From positions 162,227,376-162,291,375 of the forward strand of contig BTPG01000002.1 of the NCBI GenBank assembly GCA_036245525.1: a stretch of DNA of 64,000 nucleotides, given 5' to 3'. The position numbers were made by a program, and so were the translations under genes. The notes beneath the pieces are model-generated. The model ran no database searches. It was not told where the DNA came from and saw only the letters and a program-made list of their open reading frames with translations. The DNA comes from Semisulcospira habei. Lineage: Eukaryota; Mollusca; Gastropoda; Semisulcospiridae. Shown one piece after another: positions 62,981 to 64,000 of the stretch (position 1 is its first letter; each line of letters begins with the position of its first letter).

Positions 62981-63470
62981 TTGGTACATATGTTGTTGCT
63001 CACCTTAGCACTTGACGGCGGTGAATCTACCTCGTTACTGCACTGCTAGATTGCAGACGTGCAGTTTGGTACCTCGCTTCCGTCATGACGTATTCGTCTT
63101 TTGTGTACATATGTTGTTCCCTCGCCTTAGCGCTTGGCGGCAGTGGGCCTGCTTGCTTACTGCACGGCTAGTTGTCGGCAGGCAGTTTGCAGACCTGTTT
63201 ACCCAAGAATACACTTTTTGGAGAAACTGACAACTCACTGGCTTGGGAATAATTACACATGTGAGGTCCAAAGTACACAATTAGTCAGTTGAAAGTACAC
63301 TGACTACACCCAGGGGGTAAACAGGTCTGAGTTTGGTACCTCGCTTCTGTCATGACATGTTTGACTTTTGCTACATATGTTGGTTGCTCACCTTAGTGCT
63401 TGAGGGCAGTGAGTCTACCTTCTTGCTGCACTGCTGGCGTGCAGGCTTGACAGTCTGTTACCCCGCTTGG
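62981..63470 (+). repeat. three ~120-bp tandem repeats
   Basis: Units share TACATATGTTG (62985, 63106, 63372), TCACCTTAG.GCTTG..GGCAG, TACTGCAC.GCTAG and GCAGTTTGGTACCTCGCTTC plus GTCATGAC. The periods are about 121 and, after removing an inserted 140-bp element with its 6-bp duplication, about 120. Confidence 0.85.
63190..63329. mobile_element. 140-bp MITE with 6-bp TSD AGTTTG
   Basis: Perfect 15-bp terminal inverted repeats CAGACCTGTTTACCC and GGGTAAACAGGTCTG. It is flanked by AGTTTG at 63184-63189 and 63330-63335. The sister repeat at 63064-63069 has a single AGTTTG followed by GTACCTCG, so it shows the site before insertion. Confidence 0.85.
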
Positions 63471-64000
63471 TGCTTGTGTGTTTTGTTGTTACGAAGGCTA
63501 CCTTTCGTGGCTTAGTCCCACAGGACTCGCCCGCAGGCCTTCGGGTGTTATCTGTTGCAGGGATGCGCTACCCATTCACACAGATGACAGTGGCTAGTTC
63601 AGCCCCCAGGGGTCTTTCGCCACTGCACCGGATGCCCCGCCGACCATGCTTGCTTTGCAAGCGATTGGCACCGGTTTAGGCGCCTTCCAGACACTGCGGG
63701 TTCCGCACGACAACGGACTGCCCTGGGAGAGAAGCCATACCGGATGTCGCGACTAGTGCGCGAGCATGGATCGTGGAGGCCGCTGCCAGGGGGAGCGCAC
63801 GGGAACAGCCTCTGGCAAGGCCCGCTTGGAAAGACAATTACGCACACGTCCGACGTCTTAGGACGTTGCAGTACACTACCACCTTGAGAGGACAAGCAGC
63901 TTCTCGGCTGTAAGCCCCAGCCCGGCTGCTACTGGTAGGTGTGTTCTTCATGTCCAGGCAGCGCCCATTGGGACTAGGCCTGTCTTCCGACACGGGAGGT

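Larger units (their letters stand above)
62036..64000. other. GC-rich unrecognised region
   Basis: Base composition changes sharply at about 62036 to GC-rich sequence that continues to the window edge. It starts TGTTAAGACACAACCCGGGA and contains GAGGCACTCGGGGAACCCCG. Open frames on both strands (for example 62204-62530 +, 62547-62975 - and 63599-63895 -) show no domain I recognise. The composition and the internal repeats suggest the end of a large mobile element, possibly an LTR or a DIRS/Polinton-like terminus, but nothing diagnostic is seen. Confidence 0.4.

Noticed and set aside
62036..64000. PPP4R1 exon 9
   Set aside because: The expected continuation after FHVRK (a further HEAT repeat) could not be found in any frame between 58857 and 64000.

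Overview
The window is a stretch of animal nuclear genome from a protostome, most probably a mollusc and perhaps a gastropod. The evidence is an intron-split PP4 regulatory-subunit gene, a miR-71/miR-2 microRNA cluster (protostome-specific in the miR-2 part), non-LTR retrotransposons of types common in molluscs, long poly-G/poly-C and CA/GT tracts, and no bacterial gene organisation. Species cannot be read from the sequence.

There is one clear host gene: the 5' part of PPP4R1 (serine/threonine-protein phosphatase 4 regulatory subunit 1), on the + strand from 49471. Eight exons (49471-58856) join in frame into the first 217 residues, and the gene runs off the right edge. Its 5.6-kb intron 7 carries a same-strand microRNA cluster of one miR-71 hairpin followed by ten miR-2-family hairpins (53357-57224). 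Each of the ten keeps the AUCACAG seed on the 3' arm. This is the main finding of the window.

Left part (1-16 kb): LINE remnants and a young, pol-less Ty3/gypsy-like LTR element (1262-6619, minus strand, 1.28-kb LTRs, 5-bp TSD AAGGC) inserted into a LINE reverse-transcriptase pseudogene. Then come decayed tandem repeats (8.8-9.6 kb), an RTE-like LINE (10565-13213) and a badly decayed LINE with RT and RNase H (13.2-15.6 kb).

Middle part (16-47 kb): no host gene was found. It is packed with short palindromic elements that I sort into families from the sequence. P1, P2 and P3 have TTAA ends with a terminal CCC and a long inner hairpin, and behave like piggyBac-type MITEs. P4 has CAGGG-type ends. 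P5 is a short hairpin with a CACACTGG arm. There are also one-off palindromes, including a perfect 120-bp inverted repeat at 43475-43740. RTE-like LINE copies (28.2-31.0 and 31.5-32.2 kb), L2/CR1-like LINE fragments (25.2, 39.9 and 47.6 kb), a tRNA-derived SINE and long homopolymers make up the rest.

Right part (47-64 kb): PPP4R1 with its microRNA intron, itself invaded by P1 elements. After exon 8 follow decayed tandem repeats, another RTE fragment with a 12-bp TSD, and a GC-rich unrecognised stretch (62-64 kb) with three ~120-bp repeats, one of them split by a 140-bp MITE. No transposase for any MITE family is visible in the window.
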